DNA of 64,000 bases from Mycolicibacterium confluentis. Lineage in GTDB: Bacteria; Actinomycetota; Actinomycetes; Mycobacteriales; Mycobacteriaceae. The DNA is taken from the NCBI RefSeq assembly GCF_010729895.1, contig NZ_AP022612.1, forward strand, positions 4,402,001 through 4,466,000. Direction: 5' to 3'. The notes below the pieces were generated by a model. It was not told the origin of the DNA. It worked only from the letters and a program-made list of their open reading frames with translations, and searched no databases. Each line of letters starts with the position of its first letter. Within the stretch, counting starts at the first letter, position 1. Shown here in pieces: positions 56,510-64,000 of this stretch. Both the position numbers and the translations under genes were made by a program.

Positions 56510-57901
56510 TCAGGGGACGTAGTTCAAGTAGGTATCGAAGTCCCAGTTGGTGATGGCACCGCAGAAACGCATCCACTCGTCGCGCTTGCAGCGCAGGAAG
56601 TTCTCGCGCAACTGGGGCGGCAGTGCGCCGGAGATCACCTCGTCCTGTTCGAACGCGTTCAATGCCTCGTCGAGGGTGATGGGAAGCGGCGCGAACTCCT
56701 TGGTGCCCTCGGTGGTCTCCCCTGCCTGCGCAGGCCCCGGATCGAGGTTGTTCTTCAACCCGTCGCGGACGGCAGCGACGATGGCCAGGTGTGACAGGTA
56801 GGGGTTGACGCTGGCATCGGGCTGGCGAACCTCCACCCGGCCGGGCAACGCCCGGAACGCGCAGACTCGGTTGTCGTATCCCCAGGACGTCACGCTGGGC
56901 GACCAGTTGACGTCGAGGTAACGCTTGTAGGAGTTGACCGTGGGCGACATCAGAGCGGACATGCCGCGCGCGTGGCTCAGCAGGCCGCCGACGGCGTGCA
57001 GACCCTCGTCACTCATCTGGTACTGATGCCCCGACGGATGCAGCATGATGTTCTCTTCGCCGCGCCAGAAGCTGACGTGATGGTGACAGCCGTTGGCCAT
57101 GATTCCGTGCACCGGCTTGGGCATGAAGGTCGCCAGAATGCCGAGTTCCTTGGCGACCTGCATGCAGATCTGCCGGTAGGTGACCAACCTGTCGGCGGTC
57201 TTGAGGAAATCGTCGTACAGGAAGTTGATCTCCAGCTGACCCGGATCTTCGTAATCCGCCTGGATCATGGTGAACCCGAGCGCTGTGGCGTACTCACTGA
57301 CCTTGGCCAGCACTTCGCGGACATCATCGAGATGGCGGTAGGAGTACGACGTTCCGATGTAGTCCGGGTAGTGACTGCGGGAGGTGTCGATCGCGTTCCG
57401 GCCGGTGAACCAGCTCATCTCCGGTTCGCAGCCACTGCGCGCGGTGATCCCGAAATCATTCCGGAGATCCTCGAGGGCAGCCTTCAAGACCGCGCGGGCG
57501 TCGTCCTCGGCGTAGGCGCCCGGGGCTTCAGCATCGTCGAGACGCCGGTAGTGAGTGCAGAACACCGTTGCGAACCGGGTGTCCCAGGGCAGGACGGCGT
57601 AGGTGTCCAGGTCGGGCATCATCAAGCCCTCCTGCGCGGTGACCGGATCCCGTCCGACGGCCTCCCCGCTCTTGGTGATGTGCTGTCCGGCGGCAATCAG
57701 GTAGGCCAGGTTCATCCCCTTGGTGGCAGCCTGAACCCAGTACTCAGTTGGGACGACCTTGCACAGCACGCGGCCCTGCACCGTCACGTACTGCAGCAGT
57801 ACGTGTTTCACGCCAGCGGCGGTCATCTCGCGTTCCATCTCGATGATCCGCGCCTTGCGCTCCGCGTCTGCGTACAGCTCTTCCAGATTGGGGATCGACA
57901 C
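56510..57901 (-). CDS. Glutamine-synthetase-like gamma-glutamylamide ligase
   Basis: 463 residues. Start GTG 57901 after AGGAGG. The GS beta-grasp N-domain is short; the catalytic domain has GCEPEMSWF, DYEDPGQLEINF, NGCHHHVSFW (ATP/metal loop) and NSYKRYLDVNWSP with the Glu-binding Arg. Length and N-terminus differ from housekeeping GlnA, which has about 478 residues and an adenylylated Tyr; I see no such Tyr site. The group includes PuuA-like, IpuC-like and aniline-type ligases that attach glutamate to an amine. The amine is unknown. Confidence 0.88.
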   Translation of the reverse strand: MSIPNLEELYADAERKARIIEMEREMTAAGVKHVLLQYVTVQGRVLCKVVPTEYWVQAATKGMNLAYLIAAGQHITKSGEAVGRDPVTAQEGLMMPDLDTYAVLPWDTRFATVFCTHYRRLDDAEAPGAYAEDDARAVLKAALEDLRNDFGITARSGCEPEMSWFTGRNAIDTSRSHYPDYIGTSYSYRHLDDVREVLAKVSEYATALGFTMIQADYEDPGQLEINFLYDDFLKTADRLVTYRQICMQVAKELGILATFMPKPVHGIMANGCHHHVSFWRGEENIMLHPSGHQYQMSDEGLHAVGGLLSHARGMSALMSPTVNSYKRYLDVNWSPSVTSWGYDNRVCAFRALPGRVEVRQPDASVNPYLSHLAIVAAVRDGLKNNLDPGPAQAGETTEGTKEFAPLPITLDEALNAFEQDEVISGALPPQLRENFLRCKRDEWMRFCGAITNWDFDTYLNYVP

Positions 57902-58008
57902 TCGTCCTCCTGTGTGATTGGGCTTTGGGGCTGCTCGTCTTGTGGATGGTCCCACTCCAGGAACACGAGCGTGATTCACGTCTCAACGATAAGTTACAAG
58001 TTTAGATC

Positions 58009-58788
58009 TTAGTCGTCAATGGAGAGCTCGCAATTCGAAGCTCCAAGTCGCAGCTGGGACGCGTTGGACCTCTCGTCAACCACGCGCAGAAAGGCGCCAC
58101 AAATGGTGTCCGACAACAACAATTGCTGCCGGTGGTACACCTCCGCCTCGGCAAGCACGAGTTCGGCTGCGTCCGAAGTTATCTCGTCGACACTGTTGAG
58201 AGAGTCGATCCAGGAACGAATCTCGACCGGGCCGGCCTCCGGGTGGAACTGGGTTCCCCAGGCGGGCTTCCCGTCGATCCTGAAGCCGTGCAGCGCGGTC
58301 GCACTACGGGCCATCTGAGTGGCGTTCGGCGGACATTCGATCTCGTAGTGCTGCCAGACCACCGTTCGGAACACCGTGGGGAGCCCACCGAAGACGGGGT
58401 CCCCGTCCGCGCCGCCACACCGGACCACGTCACCCCAGCCGTGGCGAGGAACCGTGGCCGGTCGCACCACGCCGCCGGCGACATCGGCGAGCAGCTGAGC
58501 TCCGAAACACACCCCGAGGTAGGGCGTTCCGTTGTCGACGGCCTCGCGGATCGCCGCCTTCTCTGTCACCAGCCAGGGATGCTTGTCCTCTTCGTCGACC
58601 TGCGGCGACCCACCCATGACCACCATCGCGGCATACTCGCCGATCGGGCGTGCCGGACGTTGATCGAGCGAGTAGTCCACCTCTTCGATGGCATAGCCCC
58701 GGTTCTCCACGATCGGCCTGAACAGACCCGGGTCCGAGATCAGCGGATGGTTTACCACCAGGATCGTGGGCTCACCCATGGACGGCAT
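58009..58788 (-). CDS. Class I glutamine amidotransferase-like hydrolase
   Basis: 259 residues, ATG 58788 with GAGGTGAG upstream. The catalytic triad is visible: Cys in YLGVCFGAQLLA and His-Glu in GTQFHPEAGP. There is no synthetase domain, so it probably hydrolyses a gamma-glutamyl bond, like the TdnT component of aniline degradation. It is upstream of the GS-like ligase in the same unit. A second, unrelated-looking glutamyl hydrolase is at 59783. Confidence 0.87.
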   Translation of the reverse strand: MPSMGEPTILVVNHPLISDPGLFRPIVENRGYAIEEVDYSLDQRPARPIGEYAAMVVMGGSPQVDEEDKHPWLVTEKAAIREAVDNGTPYLGVCFGAQLLADVAGGVVRPATVPRHGWGDVVRCGGADGDPVFGGLPTVFRTVVWQHYEIECPPNATQMARSATALHGFRIDGKPAWGTQFHPEAGPVEIRSWIDSLNSVDEITSDAAELVLAEAEVYHRQQLLLSDTICGAFLRVVDERSNASQLRLGASNCELSIDD

Positions 58789-58843
58789 CAAGACCTCACC
58801 TCTCTGCTGTGCTTCTGCGGTCACGCCGGACACTCGGCTACAC

Positions 58844-59683
58844 CTACGACGGGGAGCCGACGTACTTGTCCACCTGGGCCACATACTCGTCCAGGACCCG
58901 CAACGTCTCATCCCTGGACAGGGTCGGTAGACGCAGAGCGAGTTGACCGAATCCCAAGTCCTGCGCGACTTTCCAGTACTCGAGGTCTATCGGCACCCCC
59001 GACATCACCAGCGGAACTTCGTGCCGGGCACCCTCCCGTAGCTGCCTGACCCGCTTGGCCAACTCCTCGACCGTCATCGGATTGGACACCCAACCCGCCT
59101 CATGACGGATGATGCGTTTGATCGTCGCATCGGTCCCCCCGCCGATGAACAGTGGCGGATGCGGCCGCTGAACCGGTTTCGGCCTCATGTACGACGGTTC
59201 GAAATCGACGAATCTGCCGTGGTATTCCGCGGGCTCGGAGGTCCACAACGCCTTGACGGCCTCGATCCGCTCGTCCAGTAGCGCACCGCGCGTCTTCGGA
59301 TCCGTACCGTGTTGCGACAGTTCGTCGATGTTCCAACCCGCGCCCACCCCGAAAACGAACCGGCCGCCCGACAGCAGGTCGACGCTGGCGACCTCCTTCG
59401 CGGTGATGATGGGGTCGCGTTGCACCAGGAGTGACACACCGGTGAACAGCTCGATCTTCTGCGTGACCACCGCTGCTGCAGCCAACGTCACGAAGGGATC
59501 GAGGGTGCGGTAGTAGACGTCGGGCAGATCTCCGCCCGCAGGGAAGGGCGACCTACGGCTTACCGGGATATGCGTGTGCTCAGCCACCATCATCGAACAG
59601 AACCCGCGCTCCTCTATCGCGCGCGCCAGGGTCACCGTGTCGATGGTGTCGTCGTTGACGAACACCGAGATGCCGAACTTCAT
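58844..59683 (-). CDS. LLM-class F420/flavin-dependent oxidoreductase
   Basis: 279 residues of the luciferase-like TIM barrel. GGRFVFGVGAGWNIDEL near residue 110 and the N-terminus MKFGISVFVNDDTIDTV mark the F420-type mycobacterial group. In this island it could act as a second monooxygenase or as a dehydrogenase on the amine or its product. It lies 55 bp upstream of the amidotransferase-like gene. Confidence 0.88.
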   Translation of the reverse strand: MKFGISVFVNDDTIDTVTLARAIEERGFCSMMVAEHTHIPVSRRSPFPAGGDLPDVYYRTLDPFVTLAAAAVVTQKIELFTGVSLLVQRDPIITAKEVASVDLLSGGRFVFGVGAGWNIDELSQHGTDPKTRGALLDERIEAVKALWTSEPAEYHGRFVDFEPSYMRPKPVQRPHPPLFIGGGTDATIKRIIRHEAGWVSNPMTVEELAKRVRQLREGARHEVPLVMSGVPIDLEYWKVAQDLGFGQLALRLPTLSRDETLRVLDEYVAQVDKYVGSPS

Positions 59684-59704
59684 CCGCCGCCCCTCAGGCC
59701 GTTC

Positions 59705-59725
59705 CTATAACTTAGGTTTTTATAG
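59705..59725. promoter_or_regulatory. AT-rich inverted repeat upstream of the LLM gene
   Basis: CTATAA at 59705-59710 and TTATAG at 59720-59725, separated by 9 bases, lie 22 bp upstream of the LLM start in a very AT-rich patch. It could be an operator or a promoter -10 region on the minus strand. Confidence 0.45.
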
Positions 59726-59782
59726 CTTAACAAAGAATGACTGCCATCACATCCGCACGACGGAGAGACTGCCGACACACGT

Positions 59783-60505
59783 TCAGTTACCGGTGAGCCG
59801 CCGGACGTGCTCCACAAAACCCTCGATGACCTGTGATTCCGGATCACGTTCCGGGTGCCACAACACACCGAGCGCAAACGGATGGTCGCGATACTCGATC
59901 GCTTCGATGATCCCGTCCTCGACACTGCGACCGGTCACGACCAGGCCTTCACCCACCTCGCGGACGCCCTGGTGGTGCTCTGACATCACAGTCGTCTGCG
60001 GCGCCCCGACGCAGCGGGCCGCAAGACTACCGGGCGTGACCCGGACGTCGTGTTTGACGAACGGCTGGCCCTTGGGCCCGACGTGGTCTTCGGCGTTGTC
60101 CAGGTGCTGGTCAAGGCTGCCGCCACAGACCACGTTCAGCAGTTGCATTCCCCGGCAGATGCCCAGCATGGGCTTGCCCGTCGCCAGGGCCCGTGTGGCG
60201 AGGGCGAACTCTGAATCGTCGCGTCGTACCGAGATTCCCCCGGTCTCCGCATGAGGTTGCTGCCCGTACCGCGCGGGGTCGACGTCGGAGCCTCCCGCCA
60301 GCAACAGAGCGTCCACCGTGTCGAGGACGAGATCGGGATCGTCGACGATTCTCTCACCGGGCGCGAAGATCACCGGCAACGCACCGGCCCGGTCGATCGC
60401 GTCGATATAGGGCTGGGGCAGAAGGCTGGCCTCAGCCGTGTAGTGCCCTAATTGGATGGTGTCGTAGACGGCGCACACTCCGATGCGGATCACCCGGCGG
60501 CCCAT
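59783..60505 (-). CDS. Peptidase C26 gamma-glutamyl hydrolase (PuuD-like)
   Basis: 240 residues. Nucleophile Cys in MLGICRGMQLLNV and catalytic His-Glu in GVLWHPERDPES, with the family motif LLLAGGSDVDPARY. PuuD enzymes remove glutamate from gamma-glutamyl-aminobutyrate. Here it likely releases the oxidised product and free glutamate for another cycle. ATG 60505 with GAAAGG upstream. Confidence 0.92.
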   Translation of the reverse strand: MGRRVIRIGVCAVYDTIQLGHYTAEASLLPQPYIDAIDRAGALPVIFAPGERIVDDPDLVLDTVDALLLAGGSDVDPARYGQQPHAETGGISVRRDDSEFALATRALATGKPMLGICRGMQLLNVVCGGSLDQHLDNAEDHVGPKGQPFVKHDVRVTPGSLAARCVGAPQTTVMSEHHQGVREVGEGLVVTGRSVEDGIIEAIEYRDHPFALGVLWHPERDPESQVIEGFVEHVRRLTGN

Positions 60506-60548
60506 GTCATGCCTTTCGTCGTGGTCATACTTCTGCCTCGAGGCTCGT

Positions 60549-61265
60549 TCACGCGAACGGGAAGGCCTTCTCGGTGAAGTGCGCCTGCCAGAGTGTGCGC
60601 ATCCGACCGTCGTCGAACATGCGCGTCAGTGCCTCATCCAGTGCGGCGACCAGATCTCCCGATTCCTTACGCAGCGCGAGGGCGCACGGATTCTTGGTGG
60701 GGCACACGAAGGCGACGCGGAGCTCGCCACTCGCGGTGACTGCGGGAAGCAGCAGCTCATCGTCGATCATGGCGTCCACCTCGCCGGATACCACGGCGTC
60801 GCACATCGCACCGAGTGCGTCGTCACCACTTCCGAACTCCACGGCCGTGGCACCGGAGAATGAACGGGCGAGCGCGATGTTCGTGGTTCCGGCCACCGCA
60901 CCGACCTTTCGCCCCGCGAGGTCCTCCGCACTGGTGATGGCACTGTCCACCCGCACCACGATGCCCTCGTCGAAGGAGGCATACGGCCGGGTGAACGCCA
61001 CTTCCTTCTCGCGGTCCGGGGTGATGGCCTGGCAGCACAGGATCGCATCGCATCGACCCGTGTCGAGCTCGACACGCAGCTGCCCCCACTCCTCGACCGA
61101 CACCCACTCGAGCGTCAGGCCCAGCTCATCCGCCAGCGCCCGGCCGAGGTCGGCCTCGAAGCCCACACGATGGCCGTCGACAGTCGACATCAGCGGTGGC
61201 GCATCGTTGCTCATCGCGCTGATCTTCAGCGTCCCCGCGGTGATGGTGCTGAGTTTCGCGGCCAT
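60549..61265 (-). CDS. Family 3 solute-binding-like protein without signal peptide
   Basis: 238 residues of the amino-acid type binding fold: PPLMSTVDGHRVGFEADLGR, the QAITPDREKEVAFTRPY segment and VGAVAGTTNIALARSF. I see neither signal sequence nor lipobox, and no ABC permease or ATPase nearby. It may act in the cytosol as ligand carrier or enzyme relative such as cyclohexadienyl dehydratase-like proteins, or the true start may be misjudged. The N-terminus MAAKLSTITAGTLKISA argues for a genuine cytosolic start. Confidence 0.82.
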   Translation of the reverse strand: MAAKLSTITAGTLKISAMSNDAPPLMSTVDGHRVGFEADLGRALADELGLTLEWVSVEEWGQLRVELDTGRCDAILCCQAITPDREKEVAFTRPYASFDEGIVVRVDSAITSAEDLAGRKVGAVAGTTNIALARSFSGATAVEFGSGDDALGAMCDAVVSGEVDAMIDDELLLPAVTASGELRVAFVCPTKNPCALALRKESGDLVAALDEALTRMFDDGRMRTLWQAHFTEKAFPFA

Positions 61266-61302
61266 GTTGTCCTCTTCCTTCAGATTTCGGGTGTCGGTTG
61301 TT

Positions 61303-62244
61303 TCAGAGATCGAGCACGAGCAGCGGGCATCGGGAGCGCGACACGCACGGCATCATCAACTTGTTGGATTCGCGCTCGTCGGCATCCAGAACGCTGTCGC
61401 GATGATCCGGCACGCCGTCGAGCACAGATACCTCACACGCCCCGCAGATGCCCTCCTCGCAGGACGAGGGCAGATCAGGCGTCTCGTCCCGCAGCACGTC
61501 GAGAAGCGACCGGCCGGCGGGCACCGTCAACCGTTTCCCGGTCACCGCCAGTTCGACCTCGAAGGAATCGCCACCGGCATCGGGCGCCGTAGCGGCCCGG
61601 AACCGTTCCATGTGCACCGACGCCAGGCAATCCCGGCCTTCGATCGCGTTCAACATCGCTTCGGGTCCGCAGGTGTAGACCGCCTCTCCGGCGCTACAAC
61701 CCGCGAAGACCGCATCGAGGTCGATGACTCCCCGTTCGTCCTGTGGCCACAGGTCCACCCGCGCCCCGAACCGGCGCAGTTCCTCCAGATACGGCATTCG
61801 CGTGAGAGTCCGGCCGCCGTACGTCAGGCGCCACCTACTCCCGGACGCTTCGGCATGACGGATCATCGGTAACAGCGGAGTGATCCCGATACCGCCGGCG
61901 ACGAACACGTAACCGTCCGCCGGCTTGAGCGGAAAGTTGTTCCGCGGCTGCGAGACCACCAGCTGCGCACCAACGGCGAGTTCCTCGTGGATGTACCGCG
62001 ATCCGCCGCGACCCTCGCGATCGAGCAGCACCGCCACGCGCCACCGGTTCCGCTCATCGACATCGGCGCACAGCGAGTACTGGCGAACGCACCCGTTGGG
62101 GAGATGCAGGTCGATATGCGCACCCGGCGACCACGGCGGCAGCTCGCACCCGTCGACGGCCTCGAAACCGACCTCCACCACGTCGTCGGCGATGTCGGTC
62201 TTGTTGATGACCCGGACTCGAATGGTCGACATTGACGCCGTCAT
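61303..62244 (-). CDS. Phthalate-dioxygenase-reductase type FMN/2Fe-2S oxidoreductase
   Basis: 313 residues in the order flavin domain (RQYSLCADV), NAD domain (VAGGIGITPLLPM and YTCGPEAML), then a plant-type 2Fe-2S domain with C-x4-C-x2-C in SSCEEGICGACE and the last Cys in MMPC. Start ATG 62244 with AGGAAG. Electron source for the P450, either direct or through the [3Fe-4S] ferredoxin. First gene of the leftward unit and divergent from the alcohol dehydrogenase. Confidence 0.92.
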   Translation of the reverse strand: MTASMSTIRVRVINKTDIADDVVEVGFEAVDGCELPPWSPGAHIDLHLPNGCVRQYSLCADVDERNRWRVAVLLDREGRGGSRYIHEELAVGAQLVVSQPRNNFPLKPADGYVFVAGGIGITPLLPMIRHAEASGSRWRLTYGGRTLTRMPYLEELRRFGARVDLWPQDERGVIDLDAVFAGCSAGEAVYTCGPEAMLNAIEGRDCLASVHMERFRAATAPDAGGDSFEVELAVTGKRLTVPAGRSLLDVLRDETPDLPSSCEEGICGACEVSVLDGVPDHRDSVLDADERESNKLMMPCVSRSRCPLLVLDL

Positions 62245-62366
62245 GGCGCTTCCTTTCGTGTGAGAACCGCGCCCGGCTGATCACGACCGGACCGCTCGGA
62301 TCCGACCGTTCTTTTGGCGGCCAAGATGTTTCGTCTCCAATGACGAGCCGCTCAAGCCAGGTTAAT

Positions 62367-62384
62367 ATATCTAAAACTAGATAT
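62367..62384. promoter_or_regulatory. Operator-like palindrome in the divergent promoter
   Basis: ATATCTA at 62367-62373 and TAGATAT at 62378-62384 with AAAC between, in an AT-rich patch between the reductase (start 62244) and alcohol dehydrogenase (start 62444). A related TAGATCTTA motif occurs in the AT-rich patch before the GS-like gene (near 58002). The regulator itself is not in the window. Confidence 0.55.
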
Positions 62385-62443
62385 CAAAGGTTCGCCACAT
62401 TAGGGTCTTGGTACCCACGACGAAGGGACGGGTGACGATCACC

Positions 62444-63487
62444 ATGGCGAGCATGATGCGTGCACAGCGGTTCTATGCTGACACTGGAACCGTTGCGGTA
62501 GAGGACATTCCGATCCCCGAACCCGGTCCCGGCGAGGTCCTCGTCCGTGTCGCGTACTGCGGGATCTGCCACACCGACCTCAGCGTGATCGACGGGAACT
62601 TCCCGTCGCAACAGCCTGTGGTCACCCAGGGCCACGAGACATCCGGGACGGTGGCGAAACTCGGCCCCGGCGTCGCCGGCTGGCAGGTGGGTGACCGCGT
62701 CATTGTCGAGGCCGGTAAGCCCTGCCATCGCTGCGATCGTTGTGTACGCGGCGATCTCGCGAACTGCAACCAGATGCTGATCATGGGCTGCGACTATGAC
62801 GGCGGCTGGGCCGAATACACGGTCGCGCACTCGCTGGGCCTGACACGCGTCCCGGACGAGGTGTCCATGCAGCACGCGGCGATCCTCGCCGACGCCGTGG
62901 CTACGCCGTTCGGTGCCGTCGTCCGCACCGGCAGGGTGTCGGTCGGTGAGTCGGTGGGCATCTGGGGCGTCGGCGGGCTCGGCAGCCACATGGTGCAGAT
63001 GGCCCGACTCTCCGGTGCCGCGCCGATCGTCGCGGTGGACACCAATCCGGCGGTGCTCGAACGCGCGGTGTCCCTGGGGGCCGACTACGCCTTCGACGCT
63101 CGCGACGAGAACCTGGCGTCCAGGATCACCGAAGCCACGCAAGGAAAGGGACTCGACGTCACCTTCGACGCCGTCGGGCGCAACGCGTCTTTCCAACAGG
63201 CACTGGAGAACACGGCCCGCAGCGGGCGTCTCGTACTGGTCGGGCTGAGTGCCGACTCCCCCAGCCTGGGAACGACGTCGGAGTTCGGTGTCTCGCGGAA
63301 GCAGATACTGGCGCACCTTGGCTACCAGAACTCCGATGTCGCAATACTCGCCGGACTGGTTGCACGCGGACGGCTGGATCTCTCGCAGTCGATCAGTGAG
63401 ATTGTCCCCCTGGATCAGGTCGCCGCCGGCATCGACCGCCTTGTCCGCCAGGAGGGCAACCCGATCCGGATCCTGGTGCAGCCCTGA
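62444..63487 (+). CDS. Zinc-dependent alcohol dehydrogenase
   Basis: About 347 residues of the MDR family. Catalytic zinc ligands are in CGICHTDL and GHETSG; the structural zinc loop is CHRCDRCVRGDLANC; the Rossmann motif is GVGGLGSH, followed by an acidic VDTN favouring NAD. It would oxidise the alcohol made by hydroxylation to an aldehyde for the dehydrogenase at 52020. The start is uncertain among GTG 62432, ATG 62444 and ATG 62453. Confidence 0.9.
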   Translation: MASMMRAQRFYADTGTVAVEDIPIPEPGPGEVLVRVAYCGICHTDLSVIDGNFPSQQPVVTQGHETSGTVAKLGPGVAGWQVGDRVIVEAGKPCHRCDRCVRGDLANCNQMLIMGCDYDGGWAEYTVAHSLGLTRVPDEVSMQHAAILADAVATPFGAVVRTGRVSVGESVGIWGVGGLGSHMVQMARLSGAAPIVAVDTNPAVLERAVSLGADYAFDARDENLASRITEATQGKGLDVTFDAVGRNASFQQALENTARSGRLVLVGLSADSPSLGTTSEFGVSRKQILAHLGYQNSDVAILAGLVARGRLDLSQSISEIVPLDQVAAGIDRLVRQEGNPIRILVQP

Positions 63488-63508
63488 CCGCACCAGGACC
63501 GGCATCCC

Positions 63509-63904
63509 TCAGCTCACTTCGTCCGGCACCGTCCACTCGGTGATGTTCTCAGCCGACCAGTAGGCCTTCATCGACGCGATCTTGCCGTCCTCGCCGAAGA
63601 CCATGACCTCGAGGACCTCGATCCGCATTCTCCTGGCGCCGTAGTGCAGTGTCAGGTTGAAGACGAAGGCGGCCTCCCGATCCGTGGCTCGCAGAGTGAC
63701 CAGTTCGGTTTCAGCTCGGTCGTTTTCGACGATTCCGTAGAAGTTCCAGATCGTCTGGTGTCCGACGATCGGCTCGTCGCCCACGGGATCCTCGATGACC
63801 GCATCCTCGGCATAGAGATCGACGATGTCGTCGACCCGTCCGCCCTCGGCAACAAGGTCGAGGTACCGCCTAACGGTTGAGGCCACGTGTTCCCGGCTCG
63901 GCAT
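63509..63904 (-). CDS. SnoaL/NTF2-like protein
   Basis: 131 residues of the cone-shaped NTF2 fold (LYAEDAVIEDPVGDEP and the strands ending VFGEDGKIASMKAYW), the type that includes ketosteroid isomerase. Asp residues at the expected pocket position are present, but the activity cannot be predicted. It converges on the alcohol dehydrogenase with a 21-bp gap. Confidence 0.82.
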   Translation of the reverse strand: MPSREHVASTVRRYLDLVAEGGRVDDIVDLYAEDAVIEDPVGDEPIVGHQTIWNFYGIVENDRAETELVTLRATDREAAFVFNLTLHYGARRMRIEVLEVMVFGEDGKIASMKAYWSAENITEWTVPDEVS

Positions 63905-63921
63905 GGTTGGTGTCAGCCTTT

Positions 63922-64000
63922 CTACCGCGTGGTCACCGGCTGCGCGTAGAGCAGGTCGGTACGGTCCCGCCGCGAGCTCGGCATCTCGGGGTCGATCGGG
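63922..64000 (-). CDS. C-terminal end of a gene entering from the right
   Basis: The last 25 codons of a minus-strand frame (MPSSRRDRTDLLYAQPVTTR then TAG), 17 bp upstream of the NTF2-like start. Too short to identify. Close spacing suggests it is part of the same unit. Confidence 0.6.
   Translation of the reverse strand, partial: PIDPEMPSSRRDRTDLLYAQPVTTR

Overview
The window reads as a fast-growing mycobacterium (Mycolicibacterium, M. smegmatis-like). Coding GC is high and GTG starts are common. The gene order pyrE - ttfA - clpB, globin reductase, hspR - dnaJ - grpE - dnaK, iniC - iniA - iniB, Rv0340-like, iniR and etfD is mycobacterial core order, seen in the reverse direction to M. tuberculosis numbering. 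Mycolic-acid-associated genes (ttfA, mmpS/mmpL, iniBAC) fit the same genus. No tRNA, rRNA, CRISPR array or intact insertion sequence was recognised.

Layout. 1-13250: heat-shock and housekeeping core. clpB-ttfA-pyrE plus a downstream gene run leftward. A CYTH protein, a LysE/GAP-like exporter, a globin-FAD reductase and an aldose-epimerase-like protein run rightward. The dnaK-grpE-dnaJ-hspR operon runs leftward. HspR operator-like inverted repeats (HAIR) lie before clpB (one) and dnaK (two). 13300-18000: one leftward operon encodes a DUF1097 membrane protein, cobalt-type nitrile hydratase beta and alpha, its activator with a His-Asp tail, and the cobalt transporter CbtB-CbtA. It is divergent from a DJ-1/AraC regulator. 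18200-22400: TetR regulator divergent from mmpS-mmpL. 22400-25200: a secreted repeat protein and a WXG partner, WXG-toxin (DUF6883-like C-terminus) and candidate immunity set, flanked by two copies of a hairpin element. 25300-38400: the ini region. It holds iniB, iniA and iniC, a second iniB-like gene, iniR, an Hsp70-ATPase-like protein anchored in the membrane by one helix with a long Thr-rich tail, and three small proteins with the same anchor-plus-Thr-tail architecture. 38600-41650: etfD, the membrane Fe-S acceptor for electrons from beta-oxidation.

41700-64000: a catabolic island. The leftward genes encode a 2Fe-2S reductase, a solute-binding protein, two different gamma-glutamyl-hydrolase-type amidotransferases, a flavin/F420 monooxygenase-like protein, a glutamine-synthetase-like ligase, a class III aminotransferase, a P450 with its [3Fe-4S] ferredoxin, an aldehyde dehydrogenase and an APC permease. 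These are followed by a CoA-transferase, enoyl-CoA hydratase, short-chain dehydrogenase and thiolase module. An alcohol dehydrogenase is divergent. My inference: an amine is imported, masked as a gamma-glutamylamide, hydroxylated by the P450 system and oxidised to an acid. Glutamate is then released and the acid is thioesterified and beta-oxidised. The substrate cannot be read from the sequence, and no regulator of this island lies inside the window.

The strongest candidates for something undescribed are the membrane-anchored Hsp70-like/IniR pair with its family of Thr-tailed membrane proteins, the P450/gamma-glutamylation amine island, the toxin-immunity set, and the nitrile hydratase operon that carries its own cobalt importer.
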